Origin: UBA1444 sp964601085
GTDB taxonomy: Bacteria > Bacillota > Negativicutes > UBA1444
NCBI GenBank assembly: GCA_964601085.1
Contig: CAZRLN010000004.1
Coordinates: forward strand, 53,727 to 117,726
Length of the DNA: 64,000 bases
Direction: 5' to 3'
Both the position numbers and the translations under genes were made by a program. Numbering within the stretch: the first letter of the stretch is position 1; each line of letters starts with the position of its first letter. Below, piece by piece: positions 35,153 to 44,656 of this stretch. The notes beneath the pieces are model-generated. The model saw nothing but the letters and a program-made list of their open reading frames with translations. It was not told where the DNA came from and did no database searches.

Positions 35153-36732
35153 ACTTGTTTTTTTATGTTGAAAAGGTTTCGTGGTTGCATCGGGTGGATC
35201 CCCGCTCCAAGGTATTTGCGCTGTTGACGGTGTTTTTTCTGGCTTTGGGGTTGCAGGGAGTCTGGCCGTTGCTGTTGTTGACCGTCACGATTCTTGCCGC
35301 GGGAGTTTCCGCCGGGTTTGGGCCGGGAGTCCGTCGCATCCGCGGCTTGCTTGGCATGATGATGCTGATGACTACCGTTTTATGGGGCCTGTCGACCGGT
35401 GAAATTCCGCTGTGGGGTCCATTTCAACAGGATGGATTGCTCCGGGGCCTGATCATGGGGGCCAAGTTGTCGATCATGGTGATTGCCGGTCTGATTTGGC
35501 TCAGTACCACGAAAATCGAGGAAATATCAATCGGGATGGAGAAAATGGGCGTTCCATATCCGGTGGCGTTCGCATTTTCCACGGCGATCCGGCTGGTGCC
35601 CTGGATGGTCGGAAGTTGCTTCACTGTGGCGGAAGCGCAGCAATCGCGCGGGTTGGATCTCCTGAGCGGCGGATTATTCCAGCGTACACGAAAGTATATT
35701 CCGTTATTGATTCCGGCGCTGGTCTCCGTTGTCCGGAATGCCAATTATTTTTCCATGGCGCTGGAGAGCCGGGGGTTTGGCAATCGATTGCAACGGACTC
35801 CTTATCTGGAGATTGGCTTCGGCCGTCGCGATATTTGTCTGGGCGTTGGCATGGCGATGCTGTTTGCAGGATGCCTGCAACTCAACGAAGGGGATTATTC
35901 CGGACTGCTTTGGAATGGACTGTTTTTGCTGACGTTCTTTTTTGGTTTTATCGTTTTGCTGCGCGTGGTCGTTACCCGTGAAAGCGGCCGGATTTTGTGG
36001 CTGAATACCCGCATGGTGGTATTGACCGCATTGTCGGCTGCGCTATACGCCGCTGTTGTGATTCCCTTTAAGGGGATCGTACTGATTCCCGGTGTAACGG
36101 ATTTTCGCCCGGGAATGGCGTTGCCACCGGTCATGGGAATCCTGTTCGGCCCGGCTGCGGCTTGGGGCAGCGGGTTCGGCTGTATCATAAGCGACTTTTT
36201 CGGGTCGCTGAGTCCGGGCAGCTTTTTCGGCTTTATCGGCAACTTTGCGATGGCCTGGCTGCCTTACCGGTTGTGGTGGAAGACCGGTCTGATCCGGCCG
36301 CAGGATCCGGAACCGTTGCGGATCAATTCTGGCGTAAAAGCAGCGAATTTTCTGCTGTTGTCGGTTGCCGGAGCCGCGCTGTGCGCGTTGACGATCGGTT
36401 GGGGACTGGAACTGCTCGGCATCGTTCCGTTCAAGATTTTGTCGGTTTTGATCCTGGTGAATAATTCGGCGCCAGTCCTGCTATTGAGTTTGCCGATTAT
36501 TCTGGTGTTGTATCCCCGTATCCGGCGTTGGGGACTGTTGTGGACCGATATCCTCGGTGAAGCGGGAGTCGCCGGCAGCATTCAGAAAACCTGGGCCGGG
36601 GCGTTGCTCATCTGGCTGGGTCTGGGCCTGGGTCTGGGCGGTGGACTGTATATGGCGATTGGGCTGGGCGTCTCGCCATTGGCAGTGGCGGCGGCGGGTT
36701 TGGGGTTCGTTTTTCTTGGCTCGTTTTTGTGA
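35149..36732 (+). CDS. Fused EcfT plus S-component-like membrane protein
   Basis: 527 residues. Residues 1-265 are an EcfT transmembrane coupler, with the two coupling-helix motifs EAQQSRGLD and ALESRGFG. Residues about 285-525 are a second hydrophobic domain of about six helices with PVMGILFGPAAAWGSGFG and ISDFFGSLSPG, resembling the substrate-binding S component of the QueT/vitamin type. Together with the fused ATPase next door, one operon of two genes would encode a complete ECF transporter of normally four subunits. The substrate is unknown, and no riboswitch was seen upstream. Confidence 0.82.
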   Translation: MNLFFYVEKVSWLHRVDPRSKVFALLTVFFLALGLQGVWPLLLLTVTILAAGVSAGFGPGVRRIRGLLGMMMLMTTVLWGLSTGEIPLWGPFQQDGLLRGLIMGAKLSIMVIAGLIWLSTTKIEEISIGMEKMGVPYPVAFAFSTAIRLVPWMVGSCFTVAEAQQSRGLDLLSGGLFQRTRKYIPLLIPALVSVVRNANYFSMALESRGFGNRLQRTPYLEIGFGRRDICLGVGMAMLFAGCLQLNEGDYSGLLWNGLFLLTFFFGFIVLLRVVVTRESGRILWLNTRMVVLTALSAALYAAVVIPFKGIVLIPGVTDFRPGMALPPVMGILFGPAAAWGSGFGCIISDFFGSLSPGSFFGFIGNFAMAWLPYRLWWKTGLIRPQDPEPLRINSGVKAANFLLLSVAGAALCALTIGWGLELLGIVPFKILSVLILVNNSAPVLLLSLPIILVLYPRIRRWGLLWTDILGEAGVAGSIQKTWAGALLIWLGLGLGLGGGLYMAIGLGVSPLAVAAAGLGFVFLGSFL

Positions 36733-36791
36733 CTTGGGAGTGTTGCGTTGAAGGGGAATCCGAATGAGTTGGAGTCGGGTCGGTTGCTGAA

Positions 36792-38072
36792 ATGACACAT
36801 TATCGACGATTTGTTCTACTGATTGTTTTCATCATGTATACGGCGGTTTTCGGGAACCGGATCAGCATTGGCGTTGCGATCCCGGCACTGATCGATGAAT
36901 TCGGGATGACGAATACGGCGGCGGGGGCGCTGTCCGGTTTTTTCTTTCTGGGTTATTTTTTGACGCAAGTACCGGCCGGGTTCTGGATCGCCCGGTTTGG
37001 CAGCCGGGGTCTCGTAGGAGTATCCCTGTGTTTGATGGCTTTATTTCTATGGCTGTTCGGGTCTATGAGTACATTGACTTGGGCCGCCTGGTACCGGCTG
37101 GGATTAGGGGCATCGCAGGGGCCGATTTCGATCGGCGGGAACGCGATCATTAGTCAGTGGTTTCCGCCGAAGGAACAGTCCCGGGCGATTTCCGTGATGG
37201 TGGGATCGACTATGTTGGCGCCATTCCTGTTTCCGCCGTTGGCCTCCTGGTTTATCGTTCACTGGGGATGGCGGGCATTGTTTCAGGCTTTTGCGGTCGT
37301 TGGGGTTTTGGTGGGCGCTTGGTGGAGCTTTTATATCCGTTCCTGCCCGGAAGAGAGTTCGCGTTGTTCCCCGGCGGAGTTGAACGTAATCCGGTCTACG
37401 GAAGTACTGTCGCCGGTCGTGCAGCGGATGCGGTTGCCCCGGTTACTGGCCCGGGTTCTATTTATGGGCAAACAAGTATCTGTGGCGGAGACAAAGGCGC
37501 AGCTGTTCAAACGCCCGGATCTCTGGTGGTCCACACTGTCATATTTTTTCTTCGTTTCCGTGTTTTATGGAATGATCACTTGGCTTCCTTCGTATTTCAT
37601 TAAGGCGCGTGGAATGGATATGATCCAGATGGGCTGGGTCGTCTCGGTTCCCTGGGTGGGAGCGCTGATCGGTTCACTGGTTGGCGGTTGGATTGTCGAT
37701 CACTGGTTGGGCGGCGATCCGTTGCCGGTGATGCGCTGGGGCAGTCTGGCGACAGCGGGCTCCTTGTATTTATTTGCCGCCGCTCCGGACGGGATGGGCT
37801 GGATAATGGCGACACTGCTCCTGTTCGGATTCTTCGTAGGATTTGCGCCTTTGGGATTCATGACCTATCCCATACGGCTCGCCGCCCGAGACATTTATCC
37901 GTTGGGGATTTCGTTCCAGAATTCCGGCGGCAATATCGGCGGATTTCTTTCGCCGGTGTTGGCGGGGGTACTGCTAGACCGCTTTGGTGATTATTCGATC
38001 ATGTTTGCGTATTTTATCGGCTGCGCCATCGTGGCGGCCGTTCTGGCGATGCTGGTCCGGACCCCGCGTTAA
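36792..38072 (+). CDS. MFS transporter (anion:cation symporter-like)
   Basis: 426 residues with 12 predicted helices in two halves and a central loop near residues 190-230. The first half has GYFLTQVPAGFWIARFGSRG, close to the loop 2-3 signature, and an RLGLGASQGP segment as in organic-acid and phthalate-type MFS carriers. The gene starts 59 bases after the ECF gene with a poor ribosome site. Downstream lie a GntR regulator and an FAD oxidoreductase of hydroxy acids, which suggests, but does not prove, transport of a hydroxy- or sugar acid. Confidence 0.82.
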   Translation: MTHYRRFVLLIVFIMYTAVFGNRISIGVAIPALIDEFGMTNTAAGALSGFFFLGYFLTQVPAGFWIARFGSRGLVGVSLCLMALFLWLFGSMSTLTWAAWYRLGLGASQGPISIGGNAIISQWFPPKEQSRAISVMVGSTMLAPFLFPPLASWFIVHWGWRALFQAFAVVGVLVGAWWSFYIRSCPEESSRCSPAELNVIRSTEVLSPVVQRMRLPRLLARVLFMGKQVSVAETKAQLFKRPDLWWSTLSYFFFVSVFYGMITWLPSYFIKARGMDMIQMGWVVSVPWVGALIGSLVGGWIVDHWLGGDPLPVMRWGSLATAGSLYLFAAAPDGMGWIMATLLLFGFFVGFAPLGFMTYPIRLAARDIYPLGISFQNSGGNIGGFLSPVLAGVLLDRFGDYSIMFAYFIGCAIVAAVLAMLVRTPR

Positions 38073-38165
38073 TGCCGGCCGAGCGTCAGCGGATTGCCGA
38101 ATATATTTCCTCCGCGCTCCGGTGTAGGAAGATTTTTATCCGGATGGGAAGCACAAGGCGGTTCG

Positions 38166-38174
38166 TGTTATAAT
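38166..38174 (+). promoter_or_regulatory. Putative extended -10 promoter upstream of GntR-type regulator
   Basis: TGTTATAAT about 45 bases before the regulator start. No good -35 is visible, as is common for extended -10 promoters. Confidence 0.4.
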
Positions 38175-38217
38175 TCACATAGAGTTTACTGGTATTCTTC
38201 AGGAATGGGTGAATTGA

Positions 38218-38901
38218 GTGCAGATCAAAAAAAGAAAGCTGTACGAAGAGGTCATTGCCGGGATTGAAGAGATGTTGCAATCCAACAACATGCAACCCGG
38301 CGACCGGCTACAATCCGAGAAGGAATTGGCCTTGTATTTCGGCGTCAGCAAGACGGCGGTCCGGGAAGCGTTGAGTGCGTTGCAAATTGCCGGACTTATT
38401 GAAGTGAAACATGGCTCGGGCATCTATGTTCGCAATGTCAATGAACGGCTGACCAATCCACTGACCATGAAAATCTTGACAAACAGTGATAATATGCTCC
38501 AAATTTTAGAATTGCGCAAGGGGCTGGAATCCGAGGGCGCGTTTTTAGCGGCGCAACGGGCAACCAGGATGGATATTGCCCGCATTAAAGGCTGTCTGAT
38601 TTCCCTGGCGGAAGAGATCGATCGGGGGGAGAAAGCGCTGAACGCCGACTATCAGTTCCATTGCGCCGTGATGGCCGCTACGCACAATCAGGCATACAGC
38701 AAGGTGTTTGACACCATTGCCGCCGTTTTTCATGACGGAATGCGAGTTTTAAGCGTCGATTGGGGTTCCGGCGGGAATCTCCTGGAGCAGCATCGCCTGA
38801 TTTATGACGCTGTAAAAAAACATCAACCGGAGCAGGCTCGAAGTCTCATGCGGGCGCATCTGGAAAGTCTGGAGACCCACCTAAGCGGCATACCATCCTG
38901 A
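38218..38901 (+). CDS. GntR-family regulator (FadR/FCD subfamily)
   Basis: 227 residues from GTG 38218. The N-terminal winged helix reads QPGDRLQSEKELALYFGVSKTAVREALSALQ (shown in part), and the C-terminal FCD helical bundle has the usual His and Glu/Asp metal-site positions (residues 140-215, with FHCAVMAATHN). FadR-type regulators typically respond to organic acids. The gene lies 37 bases before the FAD oxidoreductase, in the same direction, so it is a candidate local regulator. Confidence 0.88.
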   Translation: MQIKKRKLYEEVIAGIEEMLQSNNMQPGDRLQSEKELALYFGVSKTAVREALSALQIAGLIEVKHGSGIYVRNVNERLTNPLTMKILTNSDNMLQILELRKGLESEGAFLAAQRATRMDIARIKGCLISLAEEIDRGEKALNADYQFHCAVMAATHNQAYSKVFDTIAAVFHDGMRVLSVDWGSGGNLLEQHRLIYDAVKKHQPEQARSLMRAHLESLETHLSGIPS

Positions 38902-38938
38902 GTATTGAAATTAGACGGATGCGGAGGAGGAATGCGAA

Positions 38939-40066
38939 TTGGAACACGTGGACATGATTGTAGTGGGGGCAGGGGTAGTCGGGCTGGCGGTTGCCGCCGA
39001 GTTGGCGCGAAACTTGGAAAATCCGGAGATCATGTTGATGGAACGTCATCCCAAATTCGGCCAGGATACGTCCAGCCGCAACAGTGAGGTCATTCACGCC
39101 GGAATGTATTATCCGCCCGGGAGCCTGAAAGCAAAACTGTGCGTGGAGGGCAATCCTCTTCTGTATGAATTTTGCGACCGGCATCATGTTCCGTACCAAC
39201 GCCTGGGAAAATTGATCATCGCCCGGGAAGAAAGTGAAATTCCAGCCATTGAAGGCATTTATAAACAAGGAACCGACAATGGAGTGCCGGGTCTGAGAAT
39301 GTTGACCAAGAATGAGATTACGACCATGGAACCGAATATCACGGCGGTGGCGGCGTTGTATTCGGCGACGACGGGGATCATCGACAGTCACAAATTGATG
39401 GCGCAGCTGGAACGTTCAGCGGTGTCTGACGGCACGATGATGGCGTACATGCACCAGGTGACCGGCGTGGCCCGGGGCAACGGTGGATACGAAGTGAAAT
39501 TCATTGGTCCGGACGGTCAGGAAGACGAACTGGCCTGCACTTGGCTGATTAACTGTGCGGGTCTACATTCGGACTATATTCCGGCGCAGTTGGGAATCGA
39601 TGTGGCAGCCGCCGGGTACAAAATATATCCGGTAAAAGGGGAATACTTTTCGGTAGCGATGTCCAAGTCAAAACTGATTTCCCATTTGATCTATCCGCCG
39701 CCGCTCAAGAGTCTCAAAGGGCTCGGGACGCATATTACCAAGAGCCTGGACGGCCGCGCCCGTCTCGGACCCAATGTCCAATATGTTGCGGAACGGGAAG
39801 ACTATGACGTTGATCCTTCCCATCTGGAAGAGTTTTATCAGGCGGCCCGTTCTTATCTGCCATTTATCGAGAAAGCGGATCTTCAAACCGATATGGCGGG
39901 AATGCGGCCTAAAATCCAGCCGCCGGACGGGCCGGTGGCGGATTTTGTCATCCGACACGAAACCGAAAGAGGATTGCAGGGATTCATTAATTTGGTTGGC
40001 ATTGAATCACCGGGACTCACTGCTTGTCTTAGCATTGCCAAAATGGTCGGCGGGTTGATTCGCTAA
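38939..40066 (+). CDS. FAD-dependent oxidoreductase, L-2-hydroxyglutarate oxidase-like
   Basis: 375 residues from TTG 38939, behind GGAGGAGGAATGC. The dinucleotide-binding loop VVGAGVVGLAVAAEL opens the protein. Substrate motifs of the LhgO/glycerol-3-phosphate dehydrogenase branch follow (SSRNSEVIHAGMYYPPGSLKAKLC, shown in part; YPVKGEYF; GIESPGLTACLSIA). It probably oxidises a 2-hydroxy acid and passes electrons to the quinone pool. The adjacent FCD-type regulator and MFS carrier fit hydroxy-acid use. A terminator follows. Confidence 0.85.
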   Translation: MEHVDMIVVGAGVVGLAVAAELARNLENPEIMLMERHPKFGQDTSSRNSEVIHAGMYYPPGSLKAKLCVEGNPLLYEFCDRHHVPYQRLGKLIIAREESEIPAIEGIYKQGTDNGVPGLRMLTKNEITTMEPNITAVAALYSATTGIIDSHKLMAQLERSAVSDGTMMAYMHQVTGVARGNGGYEVKFIGPDGQEDELACTWLINCAGLHSDYIPAQLGIDVAAAGYKIYPVKGEYFSVAMSKSKLISHLIYPPPLKSLKGLGTHITKSLDGRARLGPNVQYVAEREDYDVDPSHLEEFYQAARSYLPFIEKADLQTDMAGMRPKIQPPDGPVADFVIRHETERGLQGFINLVGIESPGLTACLSIAKMVGGLIR

Positions 40067-40101
40067 TTTGAAAATATAATTATTTCGGTTGAACGAGGTT
40101 G

Positions 40102-40139
40102 AAAACCGGTCAGGAACTTTTTGAGTCCTGCCGGTTTTT
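40102..40139 (+). terminator. Terminator after the FAD oxidoreductase gene
   Basis: AAAACCGG-CAGGA / TCCTG-CCGGTTTT hairpin with an AT-rich loop, ending in five Ts. Confidence 0.88.
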
Positions 40140-40236
40140 AATCGTTAAATTAAGCAAATCCATAGCAGGATTAATACCTTGACGTCGGGAATATTTCGTA
40201 TATTGGGTGAGAACCAAATTTTCCGGGGCAGGTTGA

Positions 40237-42327
40237 ATGATGGAGAAAAACCAGTTCGGGAATTACTTTTATCTTGGCGAAAGAGTGATGATTCAGCCGC
40301 AGCGGACGGCTGCCAAGATCAGCCTGGGCTATGCGCTTGCGGGCTGGGTGTGGATCCTCTTTTCCGATCTTCTTTTGCCGCTTTTTACGAGGGATCCGGA
40401 AACACTGGTCAGGTTATCCAGTGTAAAAGGGGTCCTGTTTGTCATTGTGACCGCTGGGATATTATTTGCTCTGGTTTATGTCCAACTGCAACGGATACAG
40501 GCATCCCAGCAAAGAGTTGAGCAAAGCACGCAAGAACTGGAACGGGCCCACGCGGATCTGACCAAATCGGAACTGGAGTTGCGCCGGCAACTGGAGGAGA
40601 TCCAGGCAAAAACGACTGTAATTGAACAAAAAGATCGCGAAATGTGGGCATTATTCGAGAATATGCACGATGCCTTCGCCGACCATGAAATCATCCTCGA
40701 TTCGGCGGGAAAACCCGTGGACTACCGTTTTCTGGCCGTCAATCCGGCATATGAAACGCTGGTGCGAAAAAAGCGTCAGGAATTGATTGGCCGGACTGCG
40801 TTGGATGTGTTTCCCGAGACTCCCTATGGATATATCGCCGATTGCGCGGAAGTGGCTTTGACAGGGAAAAGCAAAACCGGCACATTTTATTCCGATATGT
40901 TGGAAAAACATCTTTCCATATCCCTATATAGCCCTCAACAAGGTCACTTTGCCTTTGTGGGACGAGATGTATCCGACGAAATCGACCATGCGCAAAAGGT
41001 GGAACGACTGGCATACTTTGATCAGTTGACGGGATTGCCCAATCGGGCCCGAACGATTGAACTGCTGAAACGTGAAATTGATGCCGAGGCGGGCAAAGCA
41101 GCCTCGGGTGCGCTCCTGTACATCGATATGGATGACCTGAAATTGGTGAATGATTCTTATGGCCATAGTTACGGCGATTCCATGATCATTACGGCCGCCA
41201 TGCATTTAGTCAGCCTGGCTCCTGTGGATTCGACGGTAGCCCGGGTGGGTGGAGACGAGTTTGTAGTCCTGCTGCCGGGAATGAATGATCCCCTGCAGAT
41301 TGAATCGTTGGTCTCGGAAATCGTTGACACGCTCGGACGCGAATATGAGGTAAGGGAACTCCAGATCCATGCTTCGGCCAGTATCGGGATCGCCCTATAC
41401 CCTCAGGATGGCCATACGGTGGAAGAAATTCTCCGGAATGCGGATACTGCCCTCAATGAAGCCAAACGGTTCGGGAAACACTGTTGGCGGTTTTTTCATA
41501 AGACGATGCAGGAAATGGCCTATGGCAACATGCTCTTGATCAATGGTCTGCAAAATGCTTTAGCCAATCAGGAATTGCATCTGCACTATCAGCCGCAACT
41601 CTCTTTAGAAAATGGCGAAACCATAGCGTTCGAAGCCTTGATGCGATGGCGAAGCTCCCGACATGGCGATGTATCGCCCGCCCGATTCATTCCCCTGGCG
41701 GAACGCAGCCATTTGATCGAGTCGATCGGCGCCTGGACGTTGAAGGAAGCCGCCAATTTTTCCCGCAAACTAAGTGAAATGGGTCACCCGGATGTCCGGG
41801 TTGCGGTCAATGTTTCGCCACGGCAGTTGATGGCGCGCAATTTTCCGCAAGTTGTCCGCGACGCTTTTGAGGAGTGGGAACTGTCGGCTGGGCGCCTGGA
41901 AATCGAAATTACGAAAAGCGTGTTCATTGAATCCGTGGATGAGTGCGTGGGTACTTTAAACGAGTTGCGAAAAATGGGCGTTCATTTGTCCCTGGACGAT
42001 TTTGGCACAGGGTATTCATCATTGACTTATTTGCGAAGTCTGCCGGTTCAAACGGTGAAGATCGATAAAACCTTTATCGATCTGATAACTACGGATCCAA
42101 CCCGGCTGGCTCTTTTGACGGCGATCATCGATATGGCGCATGTGTTGGGGTTGGCGGTTGTAGCGGAAGGCGTGGAGACACCGGAACAGATGGAGCGCTT
42201 GATTGCTTGCCGCTGCGATACGATCCAGGGGTATCTGGTGCGGCGGCCGGCGCCGGATACGGATGCATTGACCATATTGGACGAGAAAATCTGGCGTGAA
42301 CGGCTGGGCGCACGAACCGGACCGTAG
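40237..42327 (+). CDS. Membrane PAS/GGDEF/EAL cyclic-di-GMP protein
   Basis: 696 residues. Two N-terminal transmembrane helices (about 28-50 and 65-90) are followed by a coiled coil, a PAS domain (about 130-235), a GGDEF domain with RVGGDEFVV near 345, and an EAL domain with EALMRW, NVSPRQL, DDFGTGYSSL and VVAEGVET. Both catalytic halves look intact. The start may instead be the ATG at 40288, which has a better ribosome site (GGCGAAAGAG). The PAS and membrane context suggest response to an envelope or redox signal. Confidence 0.9.
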   Translation: MMEKNQFGNYFYLGERVMIQPQRTAAKISLGYALAGWVWILFSDLLLPLFTRDPETLVRLSSVKGVLFVIVTAGILFALVYVQLQRIQASQQRVEQSTQELERAHADLTKSELELRRQLEEIQAKTTVIEQKDREMWALFENMHDAFADHEIILDSAGKPVDYRFLAVNPAYETLVRKKRQELIGRTALDVFPETPYGYIADCAEVALTGKSKTGTFYSDMLEKHLSISLYSPQQGHFAFVGRDVSDEIDHAQKVERLAYFDQLTGLPNRARTIELLKREIDAEAGKAASGALLYIDMDDLKLVNDSYGHSYGDSMIITAAMHLVSLAPVDSTVARVGGDEFVVLLPGMNDPLQIESLVSEIVDTLGREYEVRELQIHASASIGIALYPQDGHTVEEILRNADTALNEAKRFGKHCWRFFHKTMQEMAYGNMLLINGLQNALANQELHLHYQPQLSLENGETIAFEALMRWRSSRHGDVSPARFIPLAERSHLIESIGAWTLKEAANFSRKLSEMGHPDVRVAVNVSPRQLMARNFPQVVRDAFEEWELSAGRLEIEITKSVFIESVDECVGTLNELRKMGVHLSLDDFGTGYSSLTYLRSLPVQTVKIDKTFIDLITTDPTRLALLTAIIDMAHVLGLAVVAEGVETPEQMERLIACRCDTIQGYLVRRPAPDTDALTILDEKIWRERLGARTGP

Positions 42328-42368
42328 CCGGAAAACCGTTCCGGGTGAAATGGAAAGGGTGTACGACA

Positions 42369-43073
42369 ATGGACAAGCATCGGCAAATGGTTCACGACCT
42401 GTTCTCTCGGATTGCCGGCCGATACGATACGATGAACACGATCCTCAGCCTCAACCTTGATAAATATTGGCGACGAAGAACATTGGAGATTGCTTCGCCC
42501 CAACCTGGCGAAAAGTGGCTGGATGTTTGTTGCGGTACTGGAAAACTTACTCTCGCGATCCGCCGAATTTTGGGTGAGTCCGGTGAAGTCACCGGACTGG
42601 ATTTTACCTCTTCTATGCTTGCCGTCGCCAAACAGGCCGAAGAACAGGCGCACTTGCCGCAGTCTATCCGCTGGCTCGAAGCGGATGCTATGGACATTCC
42701 TTATGTTGATGGAATGTTTGATGGGGTAACGATTGGGTTCGGGTTACGAAATTTGCCGGATTTCGACCGGGGGATCCGGGAAATGCGGCGGGTGTTGAAG
42801 CCGGGCGGCAAGTGGGTCTGCCTGGAACTTTCCCATCCGGTCTGGCCTGTATTCAAACAGGGACATGGACTTTTCGTCCGCCATCTGGTGCCAGGCATCG
42901 GCAACCTGGGACATTCGGCAGTGGCCGACTATCAATGGTTGCCGGAATCCTTGCGACGGTTCCCGGGAGCGGAAGAATTGTCGGAGCGGGCTGTGGCTGC
43001 CGGATTGACGAACGTACGCTTCGAACGGTTGAGCGGCGGGATTGCGGCTGTGCATATCGGGATTCGGTCCTGA
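42369..43073 (+). CDS. menG: Demethylmenaquinone / ubiquinone biosynthesis methyltransferase (MenG/UbiE)
   Basis: 234 residues from ATG 42369; eight extra codons are open upstream but GGAAAGGGTG precedes this ATG. Family motifs are clear: VHDLFSRIAGRYDTMN, LDVCCGTGKLTLAIR (SAM loop), GVTIGFGLRNLPD and the C-terminal LSGGIAAVHIGI. It would methylate demethylmenaquinone. No other menaquinone genes lie nearby. The zinc dehydrogenase gene downstream is probably separate. Confidence 0.9.
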   Translation: MDKHRQMVHDLFSRIAGRYDTMNTILSLNLDKYWRRRTLEIASPQPGEKWLDVCCGTGKLTLAIRRILGESGEVTGLDFTSSMLAVAKQAEEQAHLPQSIRWLEADAMDIPYVDGMFDGVTIGFGLRNLPDFDRGIREMRRVLKPGGKWVCLELSHPVWPVFKQGHGLFVRHLVPGIGNLGHSAVADYQWLPESLRRFPGAEELSERAVAAGLTNVRFERLSGGIAAVHIGIRS

Positions 43074-43141
43074 AGCTTCCGTGTGAGTGTAAATAAGCGC
43101 TGCAGAATTTTTGCGGCTTGGAATTAGATAGGGGGATCGTT

Positions 43142-44164
43142 ATGAAAGTGATTCAAGTCAACAAGCCAGGTGAACTGGGCATTATCGACAAGCCGGAGCC
43201 AACGGCTCCGGCGGCCGGTGAGGCGATCATCCGCATTAAGGCGGCCGGTATCTGCGGTTCCGATGTTCATATTTTTCACGGAAAAAATCCTTTCGCGATT
43301 TATCCGAGAATTTTGGGGCATGAGGCTGCCGGCGAAGTCGTGCGGATCGGCGAAGCGGTAACGAATGTTAAAGTCGGCGACCATGTTGTTGTCGACAATG
43401 TCTTTTCCTGCGGCAAATGCTATGCCTGTCGAATTGGGCGGCCCAATGTCTGCATTAACGTCAAAGTGCTGGGCGTTCATATTGATGGCGTTTTCAGCGA
43501 GTTGCTCAAGTTGCCGGCCGACCATCTGTATCCGGTGCCGGGCGATCTTTCGTGGGAAATGGCGGCGACGATGGAACCCTATGCGATTGCCGCCGAAGCG
43601 GTGGACCGGGGGCAGGTGAACGCCGGCGACACAGTATTGATTTGCGGCGCCGGTCCAATCGGCTTGGTGATTTTGCAAGCTTGCAAGAGCCTTGGCGCCC
43701 GCGTCCTGATCATGGATATTGTGGATTCACGATTGCAGGCGGCGCAAGCAATGGGCGCCGACGCGGTCGTCAATACGAAAACATCGGACCTGGAAACTGC
43801 AGTCAAGGCGTTTACCGATGGAGAAGGAATCAATGTCGCTATGGAAGCAACCGGCGTTATTTCCATTTTGGAGCTGATTATCGCCAAACTGATGTCGCCG
43901 GCAGGCAGGGTCGTAGTGTTGGGATTCCCGGTGGAGCCGGCAAAAATTGCGCCGGCCGATATTATGAAACGTGAACTGGATATTAAAGGTTCCCGGTTGA
44001 ATAATCGAAAATTCGCTGAAGTCGTACGGTGGTTCGATGAGAAAAAAGTGGACCCGACTGGATTGGTTTCGCATGTATTGCCGTATACGGACGTAGAAAA
44101 AGGGATGGAGCTGTTCGCCAACCATCCCGAAGAAGTGTGCAAGATATTGATCAAGTTTGACTGA
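43142..44164 (+). CDS. Zinc-dependent medium-chain alcohol/polyol dehydrogenase
   Basis: 340 residues from ATG 43142, behind ATAGGGGGATC; the ORF is open further upstream without a site. It shows GICGSDVHIFHG (catalytic zinc Cys), GHEAAGEVV, and the structural zinc loop CGKCYACRIGRPNVC. The NAD-binding loop GAGPIGLVILQA follows. Length and motifs match sorbitol/threonine/galactonate-type dehydrogenases. The substrate is unknown; GATG-type neighbours that would define a pathway are absent. Confidence 0.88.
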   Translation: MKVIQVNKPGELGIIDKPEPTAPAAGEAIIRIKAAGICGSDVHIFHGKNPFAIYPRILGHEAAGEVVRIGEAVTNVKVGDHVVVDNVFSCGKCYACRIGRPNVCINVKVLGVHIDGVFSELLKLPADHLYPVPGDLSWEMAATMEPYAIAAEAVDRGQVNAGDTVLICGAGPIGLVILQACKSLGARVLIMDIVDSRLQAAQAMGADAVVNTKTSDLETAVKAFTDGEGINVAMEATGVISILELIIAKLMSPAGRVVVLGFPVEPAKIAPADIMKRELDIKGSRLNNRKFAEVVRWFDEKKVDPTGLVSHVLPYTDVEKGMELFANHPEEVCKILIKFD

Positions 44165-44175
44165 CTGCTTCCGGT

Positions 44176-44421
44176 TTAGGGGAGAGCCCGTCGCGACGGA
44201 ATCGACCGGAAAGAATCCCACTCTTTTACTGAAACTTCGAGTTCCTGCTCGATTTTATCCAGTTCCCGGCGGTAGTGCCGTAAGCGTTCCACTCCGTGCA
44301 TCGTGCATTTAAAATCACTTTTCTCGATGTTGCGGCATTTGTCGAGCATAGTCTGACGGCGTGAAGCGATTTCGGCAATGAGCAGCAATTGTTGCTGCGT
44401 GGATTCATCCATTATGGACAT
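44176..44421 (-). CDS. Small coiled-coil protein, unknown
   Basis: 81 residues on the minus strand from ATG 44421, with GGGAGG upstream; 19 extra codons are open beyond. It is charged and largely helical (EQELEVSVKEWDSF, EKLRHYRRELDKI-like stretch), with a CRNIEKSDFKC Cys pair. No family recognised. It is the last gene of the kdpD/kdpE-like operon on this strand. Confidence 0.5.
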   Translation of the reverse strand: MSIMDESTQQQLLLIAEIASRRQTMLDKCRNIEKSDFKCTMHGVERLRHYRRELDKIEQELEVSVKEWDSFRSIPSRRALP

Positions 44422-44440
44422 TGAATTTTTGACCTCCCGT

Positions 44441-44641
44441 TTACTTTTGTGTGAAGTGAAAATACAGGGCGCCGCCAAATGAAACTAGAGCAAAGAGTAG
44501 AATAAGGGCAATGTCGGCGCTGCGAAAACCGGAATCGTAGAAGGTTATGCTAAAAAAATAGACCAATAATAAGATGGACCAGGCATAGCCGCAAAACAGA
44601 AAGACTTTGAACGGGTCGGGCAATCCGTGACGTCTGGACAC
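44441..44641 (-). CDS. Small two-helix membrane protein, unknown
   Basis: 66 residues from GTG 44641, five bases after GGGAGG. Two hydrophobic segments (FLFCGYAWSILLLVYFFSI and ALILLFALVSFGGALYF) suggest a helical hairpin in the inner membrane. It lies between the response regulator and the small coiled-coil gene. In some Kdp systems tiny membrane proteins assist signalling or the pump (for example KdpF), but the sequence does not resemble KdpF. Confidence 0.55.
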   Translation of the reverse strand: MSRRHGLPDPFKVFLFCGYAWSILLLVYFFSITFYDSGFRSADIALILLFALVSFGGALYFHFTQK

Positions 44642-44656
44642 AGTGACCTCCCTTGA

